Shown: piece by piece, positions 14,342 to 26,427 of the stretch
Numbering within the stretch: position 1 is the first letter of the stretch
How the letters are laid out: every line of letters begins with the position of its first letter
NCBI GenBank assembly: GCA_037903475.1
Contig: JBAJFG010000094.1
Location: 186,001-250,000 of the forward strand
Direction of reading: 5' to 3'
DNA length: 64,000 nucleotides
From: Ancylostoma caninum
Lineage: Eukaryota > Nematoda > Chromadorea > Rhabditida > Ancylostomatidae
Program-made: the position numbers and the translations under genes
Notes under the pieces: generated by a model
The model's input: only the letters and a program-made list of their open reading frames with translations
The model's database searches: none
What the model was told of the DNA's origin: nothing

Positions 14342-14798
14342 AAAAAGAAAACTTCGTATATACAAATACTATGTTGAAACCGTTCCAAAAATGAATGGTT
14401 TACTTAACAACCTGTGTTGCAGAACAATATAGGATCCTCAATTGCTGAAACATGCCCAGGTTCATGTATTCAAGAACATGTAGACTAATAATGCGAACTA
14501 TATTCTTTCTCTTCAGATCTACTTTCTCAATGAAAAACTTTTCGAATAGTCAAAGAGCAAGTTTGTCCTTTGTTACCTCAGCGACAATGAAACATTTGAA
14601 CCCCTTTTCATTGAAATTTTGTACTGTTCTATATTTTTTACGTATATAAAAAACTAAGATTTGAGACAGGGACAAATGGAAGCATAGCTGGCGCCCATCG
14701 GTAAATCCTATGATCAACAGGAGTCGAGGTGATCAAGGTGATAAAAAACGAAGAACTACGGAAGAGGAGATGTAGGAGACGAGGAACAATGAATATTA

Positions 14799-15616
14799 TC
14801 TGTATATAAAAAGTAGAATGTATGTGTGTGTATGTATGTATGTTCCTTATAGAAATCGCGGAGGGTGAACCGATCGGGACCAAACTTTGCATGCTCATTC
14901 CTCATGGGCCGGCGGAGGTTCTAGGCTACTTCATGCCAGGCATTATCGATTTATTTATTGATTTTATTGATTTTTCGCTGCTTTTGCTCAGGGGGCGGCG
15001 AGGACATGTCTAATGGGGTTTGTCAATGCGCTGAACACGAACATGATAACCGTTTTGCACGAAATATCGATTTATTGAGTTTATCGATTTTTCAATATTT
15101 TCGCCCGAGAGTCGGTACGGACAGGTCTACGGGGGTTTGTTGATGCGCTGAACATGAATGTGATAACCGTTTTGCACGAAATGTCAATTTATCGATTTTA
15201 TTGATTTTTCGATATTTTTGCCCGAGGGTCGGTAGGGACAGTTCTACTGAGGTTTGTCAATGCGCTGAACACGAACATGACAACTATTCTCCACGGATAT
15301 ATCGACTCAGTAACTTCTTTTGTTCTTTCCCCGCTATTGGAAAGGGGCGGGGTAAGAATGTGTTCACTAGATCAATCGAAAATGCTAGACCCTAAGTACG
15401 AATATGGCAACTGCTTCCCATGAATTTGACACTGAAATAAAATTACTAACTTTTCGCTTACGGGTCGGTGGAAGAGGGTTACATTAGCCTGCTAATATGT
15501 TTATCATCAAAATTATAGGCATCCGCAATGAATTTCTCGGCACTAGCAATTGTCCTCACTGGTGTGAAATTGTCGGGGTAGTAAAACACCCGAGCGAAGC
15601 CGGGTATGCCGTCTAG
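14799..15616 (+). mobile_element. Non-autonomous Helitron, 818 bp
   Basis: The 5' end reads A|TCTGTATATAAAAAG and the 3' end reads CTAG|T, the TC...CTRR termini and A/T target expected of Helitrons. A hairpin at 15588-15605 (ACCCG a GC GAA GC CGGGT) lies 7 bp before the CTAG, where Helitrons carry their terminator palindrome. The interior has no Rep/helicase frame. Three copies of a repeat of about 117 bp start near 15028, 15145 and 15262, marked by GCGCTGAAC and AACCGTTTTGCACGAAAT. The element sits just downstream of the SPE-42-like gene. Confidence 0.85.
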
Positions 15617-15814
15617 TCATTAATATTAGGACAGAAGATACAAAGACAACAACATTTGAACTTGAGGATTGGCTGTCTTCCTTGCTTACGTCACTATTTA
15701 CTAACATACTCATCTGCAACAGAAATGTATAATATTTTTATTTTAAGAAGAATATGTTTAACTTGTTGCACAAATCCATCCCGTCCCGAGCACATCTACC
15801 ACATTCGAAATTCT

Positions 15815-18800
15815 TCACGAAGCACCCTAGAACGACATCAAACCTTGATATTGAGCGTTTTTTCGGCATTATTTCCCCAGATGAGAAGAAATATGTGTGC
15901 TTGTCACCTTTTTAGATCGCCCACCACGCACAAATTGCTCATTCGCTTTTTCATTTTCCTGGAAAGCAAGATATGGTGCTGGTGCTGGGGGACAAGGCGG
16001 TAATTTTCAGAGCACAACACATACCGCATATGTTATCAGACTTCTCTCTGTGTTTACGAGTCCTTCCTCCACCTGCAAAACTTTGGAGGATTTGTGGTGA
16101 AGGTGAGAGGAAATGGTTATGGAGTGCAAGTGAAATGTATAAACCTGGCAAGCATAGCACTCGTAAGCGTTTTCCATCAGACAATACTTGCAGAATGTGG
16201 CTGGACATTCAACGCAAAAGTATAAATTGGCCGGTCTCATGTTTTGCTAAATTGATACAAATTCATCTGAGATATATTTTCATATTTTCATTTTCATATG
16301 TTAATGTTTATACAGTCGGATAGCTCAGACAATGCAACCACGGTTGCGGCGGTTGGCTGATCAGCTGATCAGTCTAATTTTAACAACTTCCTTTGTAAAT
16401 TCTATTGTTTATATAACGCGATCACTTTCTTTTTGATGTTTTATATTGTAAAATAGTGAAATCTCCTACCAAACACGTCGTGCGGTGCCCCCCCCCCCAT
16501 CCCCTCGGGCGCACCGATGGAATCACATATACACCGTGCTGCAGCCGTAACTGCGGACATACACACAAGTGCACTCCTTTAAATTGCCACACTACACTCA
16601 ACCTGGATGCTCCATCTGAATTCGGAAAACTATCTTGAAAATCTGACTTTGTGTCAAATTTGGGAATCAAAAGACAATTGTATCGTCAATAAAACTCAGC
16701 GAGAATGACTTAATACAATTTCTGTAAAGAAAGTGTGCGGAATTGATTGTTTGTGTTAAGTGAGGGTATTTACTATACATAGATTTTTGTACATATCTTA
16801 AAATTTATTTTTTCGTGCATTTTTTCTGCTAGTGCAGATATTTTTTCCATGTGAACATCAATAGCATTCGTTCTTTAATCAGTGTCGAAATTTGAAGAAA
16901 TTACTAAAAACGTTTCATCTCGGCATACACCCATAGCAAATCGACTAAATAGGCGTATTTTTGCATAATAGCGGAAGAATATAACACGAGTGGTTAAAAA
17001 AAAACTTTACTTCTAGCAGCTACAACAGAAGCGTCAATGAGGGCGCGTTTTCCGCGGCCTTGAGGAGCACGCAGCGCGACCGCGCCGCTCTCGGTAAAAC
17101 CTCCTCGCGACTACAAACGATTTTCTTGATAGTTAGTTAGACTTGCTGATAATTTACATAAAATACAATGAAAACCACCAAGAAACTCCTGATCTGCCAC
17201 TACAGCGACGATTTCGAGCGAGCAATGCGGTCGCGCCGCGTTCTTCCCGTGCTTGCGGGAAACGCATCGCCATCGACGCTCACTGTAGGCTATCCCTTTT
17301 CTCTGCGATTGTCATCAGTGTTCTGTTTCAAACTTCAGTTTTTCCTATCCATGTGGTGAGAACGCTCTTCTTCATTTGACCCCTACAGTATCCAGGTATT
17401 CAGCACTTCACCAAGTACTTCACTATATGTAGTAAGCAAATAGAAGAAAATAATAGTGAGATGATACAATATTAAATAATAAATAATGAGTTGCCAATCA
17501 CTGTAGAAAAATGGCCCGTAGGCTAACTAAGAGGCACATGCTACCATGTAGGCAAGGAAAGGATATGTTTCTTTATGTCAATAATCCGAAGCGCTTTTTT
17601 TTCAACCATTGGGATTAAGAAAAGCCTCTCCTCTAATCAAGTTCCATTCGTTTTTCTATCTCGAAAAAAGCTCAAAGGACAAGCTCTCGGCCTCATTCTT
17701 ATGATTTGGTCCTGGATAGGAAACCCGATTTTACTAGTACCTGACACATGAGACATTGGCCTGTCTTGAAAAGGCGGTCGAGCACATTCAGCTTGAACCA
17801 TGATCGATACGATAACCAGCCACTGAAACAGCTGGATTTCCTTGGAGCATTTCTGGATGTAGAAGGGGTTTCTCACCCTTCATCATTCTCCTCGTTGATT
17901 CTCCATCTATCCACAATGAATCGAATTCGAGCTCTGGACTCTTGGCGGTGTTTCAGTCTCAAGAAGAGCACCTAGAGGTGACCTCATCATGTTCACGAGG
18001 AAGGTGTAATAGGGTAAAAGCGCATGTGATGACCTTATTGTAGAGGTAGATTATTCGGACACGATCTCTGAGTGGAAACATGAATGGCATGAAGTGATTG
18101 ATGATCACTCTCTTGACGACAAATGAGAAGATTACCTAGAGCATCATAAATAAATAATAAATAATAAAAAGTAATCATAAATCACAAATGAGAAGATCAT
18201 TGAGCAACAAAAAGAAATATGTAAATGTGGGGTGCAGATGTAAACGTGGTCTCTCCATTCTATCCAGGCAGAAAGTTACTAAAGCTATAGCTCGATTACA
18301 AGTACTTTTACCCTAGTTTTTAAGGCCATATCTTCAAGGGAAACCTATAAACCTAGGGATTTCCTCAAGAAAACTCATTTCAGTTTTATTTCATCGATCC
18401 CATGGTCTCATTACCTGTCGCCCGGCCGCAACATTGGAAAGGTGGGTAAGCTTATACCGGGCTGCATGCATCATTGAGAATACCCAGGGATTCTCCAACG
18501 CTACACAAACTTACCCATCGTTAACATGGTCGTCTACACATTTGCCCTTGGCAATCTCAATGATACACCTAGACAATGGTTAACAGGTGGATATAAACAA
18601 TCTCTGGGGTAAAAATGTAGGTGGTTGCCGGGTAAGAGGTAAATTTGGCTCTGTTAATACAATTACCATGAGTAATCGAAATGATACATCGGATGGGAGG
18701 CAGGTTTGCAGCACTGCCCGCAGCAGTACTGACAATATTCCCGTTGCAGCAGTGATGGGAGCCTGATGGCATGAGACCAGGTAAAATATAATCATTACGA

Positions 18801-21800
18801 CTCATCCGGTGCAGGTAAACCCCTCCCCTTACAGGTAATATTTCCACCTATTTATATCTATTATAATGTTATCCGTTGTATAATATCTATTTATCATAAT
18901 ATTGTCACTAATTTTATTATATTATCAGATATTATTTCTATCAATTATGATAATATTTCCACCCCACCTGAAGTAACAATGAGATAACCAAAGGAAGAGC
19001 GATCCATGTGAAAATATGCTGGAAATTCGGTCTTTGCGGTGGCATTAGACAATGCGCATTGGTCATGCTCTGAAAAACTGAATTTCAAACTCCCGCCGCT
19101 TTCGAACACGTGAGGAAAATCGTGGTTAACGCACGTTATCCACTTCAATTGTACGATTGTCAGCGATCATTGCTCGTACAAATTGCGCTACCACACCGTC
19201 TCCTTGCACCTAGATGTGGTTACACTACGGGAATATGCTTTGATTAGAGCAATAGCCATGACAGAGGAACCAAAAAAAAGGAGCAACGTAGCCAGAACTC
19301 ATCCATTCCTTGCTTTATATTACCCTTCCCGCCGCACTAACCTCAATAGCAGCGCTTGATGAACCGAGCTGTTCAATCTTAGTGTGCGAAGCCGAGACAA
19401 TCTGTGAAAATACGCCTGGCTAACCAATGGCTTGAAGGAATGTGGGTATCCTCTACACAGATGAACTTACAGCACTGAGAAAAGCATAAAGGTAGTAGTC
19501 CATGAAGACCAGGAGAACTGCGACAAATGCAGTGACAATCCAACTCATCAGTGGACCTTTTGCTCGGTCCAGTTCGGCCCTTGTTGGCGCACTAGAACTC
19601 ATATATGAATGTGTGCTGAGCTTCATAGGTCTTCAAAGAAAATTCTGTGCTTTGCAGGATTGGGAGAATTTCATAACCACTAGGAGTTGGGAGTAATTCT
19701 TAGTGTTGAAGAAAGCTGCTGTTTGTATGAGCGTTTCTTAAAAATCTCGAAATTAATTTCACAGCTACTGGAAAACTAGATTTTTCTTTATTTCGGAAAT
19801 TGAATCAACATCACGGTCAGTCCAATGAGCCTATATTGGTGCGCTTCCAGCTCAAAAAATTGCTCAGAGATTGGCCCGATGAAAGCTAAATCAAAGACTT
19901 CTAAATATTCCTAATTTTTCATTTGAGAAAGCGAATGAGTAATAGAACTCTTAATTAGGGAAAATACCGCTGAAAAGCACAAGCACATAGCCATGTTAAA
20001 ATTGTGCTTCGGCAACTGCTTCATTATGAAAGCATGTTCATGAAAACCTGCCAATCACCGTAAGAAAACAACTTTAAAAAGGGAAATTTTCAGGAAAAAA
20101 AATGGGAAAAAATGCGCAAAAATCTAATACGATAAAGTTCAACTTCGAAGAAGCAAAACACTCTCACAAAAATCTACCGCCGTTTCTAATGAATGGCCTT
20201 ATCTTAAACCTCGGAATTCGGAATAACAATTTGGAATGAAAATGTCTTGGAATTTTCTTGAATTTTCCATTTTCCATCTCACTTATATCGAGGTTTGTAC
20301 AATATGTGGCATCGTTTTCCAGAAAAAATTCGTTTCAAAACGAAAAGGTTGCACCTGAATACGTTCATGAGCTTCCAATTCCTCATCTCTGATGAAGAGA
20401 TATGGCGAATCGCCTGTTGACCAAGTAGCTCTCGATGGTGGTCGATTTGCCAGAAAACACTAGAATTGGATGGTCTAAATCTAATGTCAGCTAGATTCAT
20501 CATTGCATTGGGAATCGAAATAAGGAAAAATCATGTAGGACTAAGTCACCTAGTAATAAAACAGTTGTTAAAATCCACGTCTGTCTTGTAGTTCTCGATC
20601 ATTTGGACTGAGTCACGAAAAATTATATATACATAGAAAATAAATAGGGCTTGGATCACTTTGGAAATCGTTTTTAGCACCACCTACAATTCCAACCTTG
20701 ATAGCTGTGGTAAATAATCTCTGCAAGGAAATCGAAAAACCTTGACATAATTCGCTCCAATGCTGACAAACATTTTCAGTTCGGTTACTTGGAACACATT
20801 TTCCAGGCGTGGCATCTCGACGAGCAGCAAGTGCAACTGCAAGGATAATTTGAAAGGGGGAAGATCTGCCATGAGTCTTTGAATGCTCAGGTACTACATA
20901 CATTAGCTTGGAGTTCGTCGTCTATTTCGTTTGTAATGTTAACAACATCGTTCACGTCTCCCTCCATAGAACCGCTCATCTGGGCATTTGCCATATGCCT
21001 CTGGCACAATGATAGTGACTGAAGGCGGCGCTGCATAATCTGAAGCAAAAAAGTTCCTATGTCTACGGATATCAGGAATAAATAGGCCAGCTTTTTATGC
21101 AGTGTCAACGTAACCAGTAAAGGCTACACAGATTATAATCATTGAGATGCCGGCAATTTTGTGCAGCATGGAGCCCTTATATTTATTTATATTTACTTTA
21201 TTTATTTACACATGCAAATTACGTGGGATCAAAGGATTTCTACTCTGTTTTCCTCACGTTCTTAGTTTTCCAAGCAGAACTATGAGAGATTTGCGGGTGC
21301 GAACACTTCATAGACTGCTAATGAAAAGATTTCTCACTTCCACAACCGAAGCGATGAGATGTTTTTGAGATATGGCAAATTTTCTTGCCTCACATCAACT
21401 AATAGGAGAGGGTGAGGGGTGAGAGGAGGGGGGGGGGGCACGAGCGGGTCCTATTAGTGGTCAATTCCGCTACCGAAGCCCGCATAAGTACATAACGTAT
21501 TCAATGTATCATACATAGATGGTTGTTATTCTGGTTTTTCTCAACTTTTTTCGTTTCTTTAGTTTTTCACCTGGATTTAAACGTGAGCTAATGCATGTAT
21601 AGGCAGTGCAAATGGACAACTTTCATGGATTCATTGACAGAAATCCTGCCCATGGTCGGGTTACCAAGAACTCTCTCGCTTACCCACACGGTTGAACGCA
21701 CACAAACATTTTAGTCGCGAATTCGCGCCCCATCAGGAAGTCTAGAACCTGTAACCTACATTACATGCTTCTTCTGCGTTCAACTTAGGGCATACGAAGA

Positions 21801-24529
21801 ACATAAGGTACCATGGCATTGCTTCGTAACATTTGTCCTGTAATAAGTTAATGACATTGATGACACCTTGAAGAACAGCTCCTGAAAAGGCGTTAGAGTA
21901 GAACAACCTTCACCGAAGACATCAGATCACGACATTTGTCCACTCCTTTGATGAATACGTCGTTACACCTCTTCGCTATGCGTTTCGCTATATGTCGACC
22001 TTGCTGCAAATTAATTTTTGGATGCAGTTTTCTGGAAGGGATTTCTAGTGCACCGCTAGTTGACTAACAATTGTCTTGAACTCTGTCCATGCAGGTTTTG
22101 TCTTCAGCAGCTTGTCCGCGTTTTCCTTGGACGTTCCAAGCGATTCTTTTTCGTCACTTTTTTGCAGCTCTTCAGACTCTTCCTTCATCAGCGATTTCAA
22201 TACTTTTCTTTGTGCATAGCTCTGAAACGGAGAGAATCTTGGTGCTCAACGGCTCCCAAAAAACGAACAATGCGCACGTTGAGTTGATCATCACGCTCTT
22301 CCATGTTTTTATCCTCATTGGTTTTGGATGCTTTGATCTCTGCCAGAAATGGTGTGATAATACTGCGAATTTTCTTAATTAGGTCCTTCAGCATTTGAAG
22401 TCCAATTTCTGAAAAAAAAACAAATCAGATTGTGAACCATACAACCATGAAATTGTACCTATCTGCTTCTCCAGAACAGCTTCAACTGGACCAGTAAGCA
22501 TCGATACACGATTAGAAGCGATCTTTGCCTGTAGCTCCAGGTGGCAAAGTAGAATTTCAGCGGTTCTCTGTAGATATGTACTTCAAGTTGATATTAAAAA
22601 TGAATTTTTCAGGGAGAAATTCACCTGATAATTGCTGACAATGTTGGAGATTGGCCCGTCGTTGAGGTTGTCGAGGATCAGCAGCGAGAGAGGTGCTAGT
22701 AAGCTTCATATCATTTTATTATTATTATTATTATTATTACTATTGTTATTAATATCATTACTATAGTTATTATTTATATTCTTACTATACTATCATTTTG
22801 GTATGATTTTAAAGGAAAGTTCGGTGAACAAGTGCTGTTATTCTAATTTTGAAGCATAGTGCGTGCAGCTTCTAAGAACTCAAAATCGACACTGGTATCT
22901 GCTTCGCCGTTCGAAAGACGTTGATCACTTACTTATTTCTCTCTAGTGTACGAGTTGAAGTGCGAAACATACTTCACGTTACACTCGGGAATTACGGTAG
23001 AATATTATGCTAACCGAACCGAACTTTCCATTCACCATTTTTTTTCCGTAGTATCATCTCTTATATTATGTATGCAGTACAATTCCAGAACACTCTTCCA
23101 AAGATAGTAGACAATCTTCAAAGATGTATTACGGTCTTTCCTTGGAAACAGCTTTAATTCCAGTCCTTTCAGGTAGCTTTTGTTGGACAACTACAATAGT
23201 CTACTACATGTTTATTTACTGAGTTATTGTAAGGCTAGAAATAAATCGGCACGAAGCTCGTAATCTACAAAAGATGTTGTAGAAGTTATGGAAATGTTTT
23301 TGTGGCATTTTAGTTCCTTTTCCCCCTCGCCGAACATCAGAACACATTAGACATTAGACTTTAAATATTAAACATTAGAAACGCTCAATATTTCTCTGCA
23401 GGGATAGACCGCCCTTACCTTCATCTATAGCCTATCGTTATCACTGTTATCTCTCGGATATCAATGATCTGGCTACTGTAGATGACGATGCAGAAAAGGG
23501 TAAGGCGGTATTTATGTTTTATGCGCGTCAAATTTGACGCGGCGATACACAATGCAGAACGAAGAGGAAAAGAGAATTCTTGGCAGGATGCGAATGTTCC
23601 TGATGCTGCCGTCGCGACGTCCGCGCGGAAACTGCGTTCTGATCTTCGCCGCACCGAGACATCGCGAAAACTTCGTGAAATTTTGGGACGCGTCGAATTT
23701 GACGCGCATCAACCATAAATACCGCCAAAGCGTTGCGAAAATCGACACGGCCGACCCTGCAGGATAATATGTAGGGTACGCAGGTCCCCAGTTGCTCACC
23801 TTGTCCATTCTTTCCCATGGCTCCAAACAAAACACAGAGCATCGCACAGCGGAACATCTAAATTCAGTGATCTACTCCAGATAAATGCTTCAGAGCAGGA
23901 TCATTTCACAACTCATAAAGCTCTTTTACTTACAGGACTTAGTGAAAAGGCGCAAGCGGTCGACAGTATCATGGTCCATTTGAAAATAACGCCATAGACA
24001 TAGTGGAAGTCAGCAAAGTTCAACTTTCTCCAGCCAAGATAATAGAGCGATGAACAGAAGAGGACTCCAACAATTAGATTTATCAGCAGTCGTAGCCGGC
24101 GATAGTCTCCTATCTCACTGGAACAGTTTTTGGACCCATTTCATTGCGGATTATGAGGTTTCCAAGCTTGTTTTTGGAACAAATACTAAGTGATCCGCTC
24201 CTAATTTGGCGTAGATTCGCAAAAATTAGCGTAAGTTCAAAATTATGACTCCGATGAAATAAGACGGAATTTTTCTCTTTAAATTCTAACGCATCAGGCC
24301 CTCAAGGGGGTACAGCTCACCTTCTCAAAAAGTAATCCTCGAGAAAGCCAACTCCAGTTTTTCGTCGAATTTTCGCACGACGAGCGTCTGTGAAATATCC
24401 TGTTGCCACCATGGCATTTGTGAAAGGAGTGGAACTTACTTAACCTACCTGAGTTGATAGTGAAGTTGAGATAATCGCTGATAGACCAATTCACCCAATG
24501 GTTCGCAGTCAAAGCACGTGAACATTCCT
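15815..24529 (-). CDS. SPE-42/SPE-49-like sperm membrane protein (DC-STAMP domain, C4C4 RING)
   Basis: A predicted protein of about 730 residues in the family of C. elegans SPE-42/SPE-49 and animal DCST1, sperm-surface proteins needed for fertilisation. Exons, 5' to 3', end-start: 24529-24449 (5' limit uncertain), 24399-24321, 24117-23934, 23857-23800, 22695-22625, 22567-22459, 22408-22278, 22221-22069, 22003-21934, 21878-21760, 21039-20902, 20836-20789, 20720-20684, 20607-20550, 20459-20355, 19591-19471, 19401-19342, 19209-19135, 19069-18968, 17971-17877, 17822-17741, 16246-16145, 16072-16025, 15958-15908, 15826-15815. Phases agree throughout. Landmarks: membrane segments near residues 55-75 and 90-115; LNDGPISNIVSNYQ; DKCYEAMPW; DFNNCFIT then VFWQIDHHRE; a membrane segment ending MDYYLYAF; and eight cysteines CLMC, FCVEC, FCKYC, YECYAC forming a C4C4 RING. 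The initiating Met is not identified. Introns range from 56 nt to 1.5 kb. SPE-42 and SPE-49 cannot be told apart here. Confidence 0.85.
17031..17280. repeat. Imperfect GC-rich inverted repeat in an intron
   Basis: Arms of about 60 bp at 17031-17092 and 17217-17280 share GCGTC.ATG, GCGTTT.CCGC and GCGCGACCGC in inverted order, at roughly 70 percent identity by eye. The element lies in the 1.5-kb intron between the two RING exons of the SPE-42-like gene. It is probably an old fold-back or MITE insertion. Confidence 0.6.
23504..23726. mobile_element. 223-bp terminal-inverted-repeat MITE
   Basis: The ends read GGCGGTATTTATG... and ...CATAAATACCGCC. Inverted similarity continues inward through GCGCGTCAAATTTGACGCG, itself nearly palindromic. 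It has no transposase. It lies in the intron between the third and fourth assigned exons of the SPE-42-like gene, on the side of the first membrane segments. Flanking bases (taa/aaa) hint at a 3-bp TWA-type target duplication, but this is not clear. Confidence 0.7.
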
Positions 24530-25429
24530 CTTTTGAGCGAAATACATTTCATGATTATAGTGAAGGTCGGATGTTGGCAAAGATCCATCCAAATTCGCGT
24601 TCTGCGCGTAGACTATAACAATGAGACTTTTTTGAAGATACGAAACACCGAATTTTGCAAGAGCAATGGCTTTTTTTTTAGCCATATAGAGGAAAAAACG
24701 GTTTAAAAATTGTACAACAATTATCAGTCATTGGAGAGTCCACGAGCTGTGCTCAAAATGTACATTCCTAAAAGTACCATGTACGGATCTAGCACCAATC
24801 TACTGTTGCACGGTTAATTTTTGGCCATTCTATAGATTGTGCCAGCTAATTGGTAGAACCTCCAGTAGGAAAGTGCAACTGTGACAGCTAAATATGCACG
24901 TCGAAATGAAGAAGTGTCGTAGGTGAAAAACCACAGCACCATAAAATAAGCCACACAATTCAAAGAGTAAAGGAATGGATGCATGAATCTGTGAGCATGA
25001 ATACAAGGCTAGAAATCATTAGGAAGCTGTCCAAGTGTCTCCTTTCTCGCAGTGAGCTTCGATCATTGGGATCACGAGTTGAGATCATCATGACCACTGA
25101 TCACATCATCTACTACAGTAGATATGCAGTATGTATTAATACATACCTATGTACATATAGAGTGCCTTCACAGATCTAGTAAAATTTAACACTTGTCCAC
25201 CGTGATGCTTGCACATTGTCAGGTGTTGATTATTGGACACTGAGAGTATTTTTCACTATTCTGTTATACTTCTTTAAGCTGGACCTGGGACTTAATTTGC
25301 CCTGAATCGAAGAATTTTTGCTTCGGGACGGCAACTCACATACACGGGACTCCAAATGGCCGTCTGCAAGGAACGGGACCGTGATCCGGCTCTCCTGGGC
25401 ACAGAGGCTTTGCGTGCTGCCTCCTCAGA
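24530..25429. other. Spacer upstream of SPE-42-like gene
   Basis: This should hold the promoter and possibly one or more missing 5' exons of the SPE-42-like gene, since the first assigned exon begins mid-codon. I could not identify an initiating Met with a matching donor site here. Confidence 0.35.
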
Positions 25430-25950
25430 ATTCCAAAAAAACAAGTTGTCGGCCCGGCTTTGCCCCAAAACAACTTGCAAACAAGCTTTTAACTAGGCAA
25501 TCGTTGTCGACAAGTTTCACGACATCATGCCACCCAAAACCAAGTTGTCGACAGGCTTTTCTCCCAACAACTTGTCGACAAGGAAGAGAAAAAACAAGTT
25601 GTCGACCAGCTTTTCCAAAAAGCAACTTGCAAACAAGCTTTCGGCGGAAAACATTGTTGACAACATGAAGGACGATTGTGTAAACCTCCACATCCACAGG
25701 TCCTACCTTGGGCAATTTTGTAGTGTACAGCTGACAGATCGTCAATGAAGAAGCGGTTAAGAATAAGTTCATACGGTCGACCACCTGTCGGCAAGGAAGA
25801 GAAAAAGCAAGTTGTCGACAAGTTTTGGGCGGACAAGTTGTAGACAAGGAAGTGCAAAACTAAGTTGTCGACAAGCTTTTGGAAAAGCAAGTTTCAGATG
25901 CGATCAAATAATTGCTCGCCAAATGCTTGTCGACAAGTTGTTTTTGGGGT
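25430..25950. repeat. Cluster of palindromic TTGTCGACAA motifs
   Basis: About ten copies or variants of (C)AAGTTGTCGACAAG occur in both orientations, often next to AGCTTTT or AAGCAACTTG. The phrase TCGACAAGGAAGAGAAAAA followed by CAAGTTGTCGAC recurs at about 25573 and, slightly diverged, at about 25788. Many sites contain GTCGAC. Spacing is irregular, so this is a decayed nested repeat rather than a clean tandem array. No gene is supported inside it. Confidence 0.7.
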
Positions 25951-26019
25951 TCTGAGACTGGTTGTCTGCTTCTGCCAGCGCCAGGGAACTTGAGTGCCAT
26001 GTCGCGCCATGATCCCACC

Positions 26020-26138
26020 CAGGGCTGTGTGTTAGAAAAATTTCATATTTCGTTAATCCGTTAATTCGTTACGCTAGGCCAAAAATGGCCGTTATGCGTT
26101 AATGCGTTAATTCACTACGTTAATAACGCACAGCCCTG
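26020..26138 (-). mobile_element. hAT-like MITE, family 2, copy A
   Basis: A 119-bp element from CAGGGCTGTG to CACAGCCCTG, mostly runs of CGTTAAT-type sequence around GGCCAAAAATGGCC. It is the reverse complement of the element at 34169-34288. Flanking 8-mers atcccacc and gtcccgct agree at five of eight positions, suggesting an old 8-bp duplication. It lies downstream of the ornithine decarboxylase gene. Confidence 0.8.
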
Positions 26139-26427
26139 GTCCCGCTCCTTGCACACGGCCGTTTGTATTTCCCTGTACAACATATTATAGAGCAAACGTG
26201 GACAGAGAACTTGAGAAAAGGTAATTTCTTTATCATCACAAACACTTGTAGACAGTACAAACGCAGTTTTTTTTTCAGTTGAGATTCATTCAATTATATT
26301 TTAGAGAGAATTTTATCAGGCACGTCTTCTCCTTCACGTCGTATTCGCTGGAGATTTTCCGATACGTTTTGCCTTAAAAAACTTGAACGATTATGGAAAA
26401 GTGAATCTATTTAACATAGCATGTGAC

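Noticed and set aside
16480..16640. C-run and Cys/Thr-rich frame within the RING intron
   Set aside because: No splice sites in the right phase, and the RING cysteine set is complete without it.
18569..18847. Overlapping minus-strand frames of 92 and 71 codons
   Set aside because: They lie in the intron between exons 19069-18968 and 17971-17877, in frames that do not continue the protein.
20721..20740. 20-nt intron (GTTTTTCG...TTGCAG) in the SPE-42-like gene
   Set aside because: It is too short to splice. A donor at 20788 gives a 68-nt intron in phase and was used instead.
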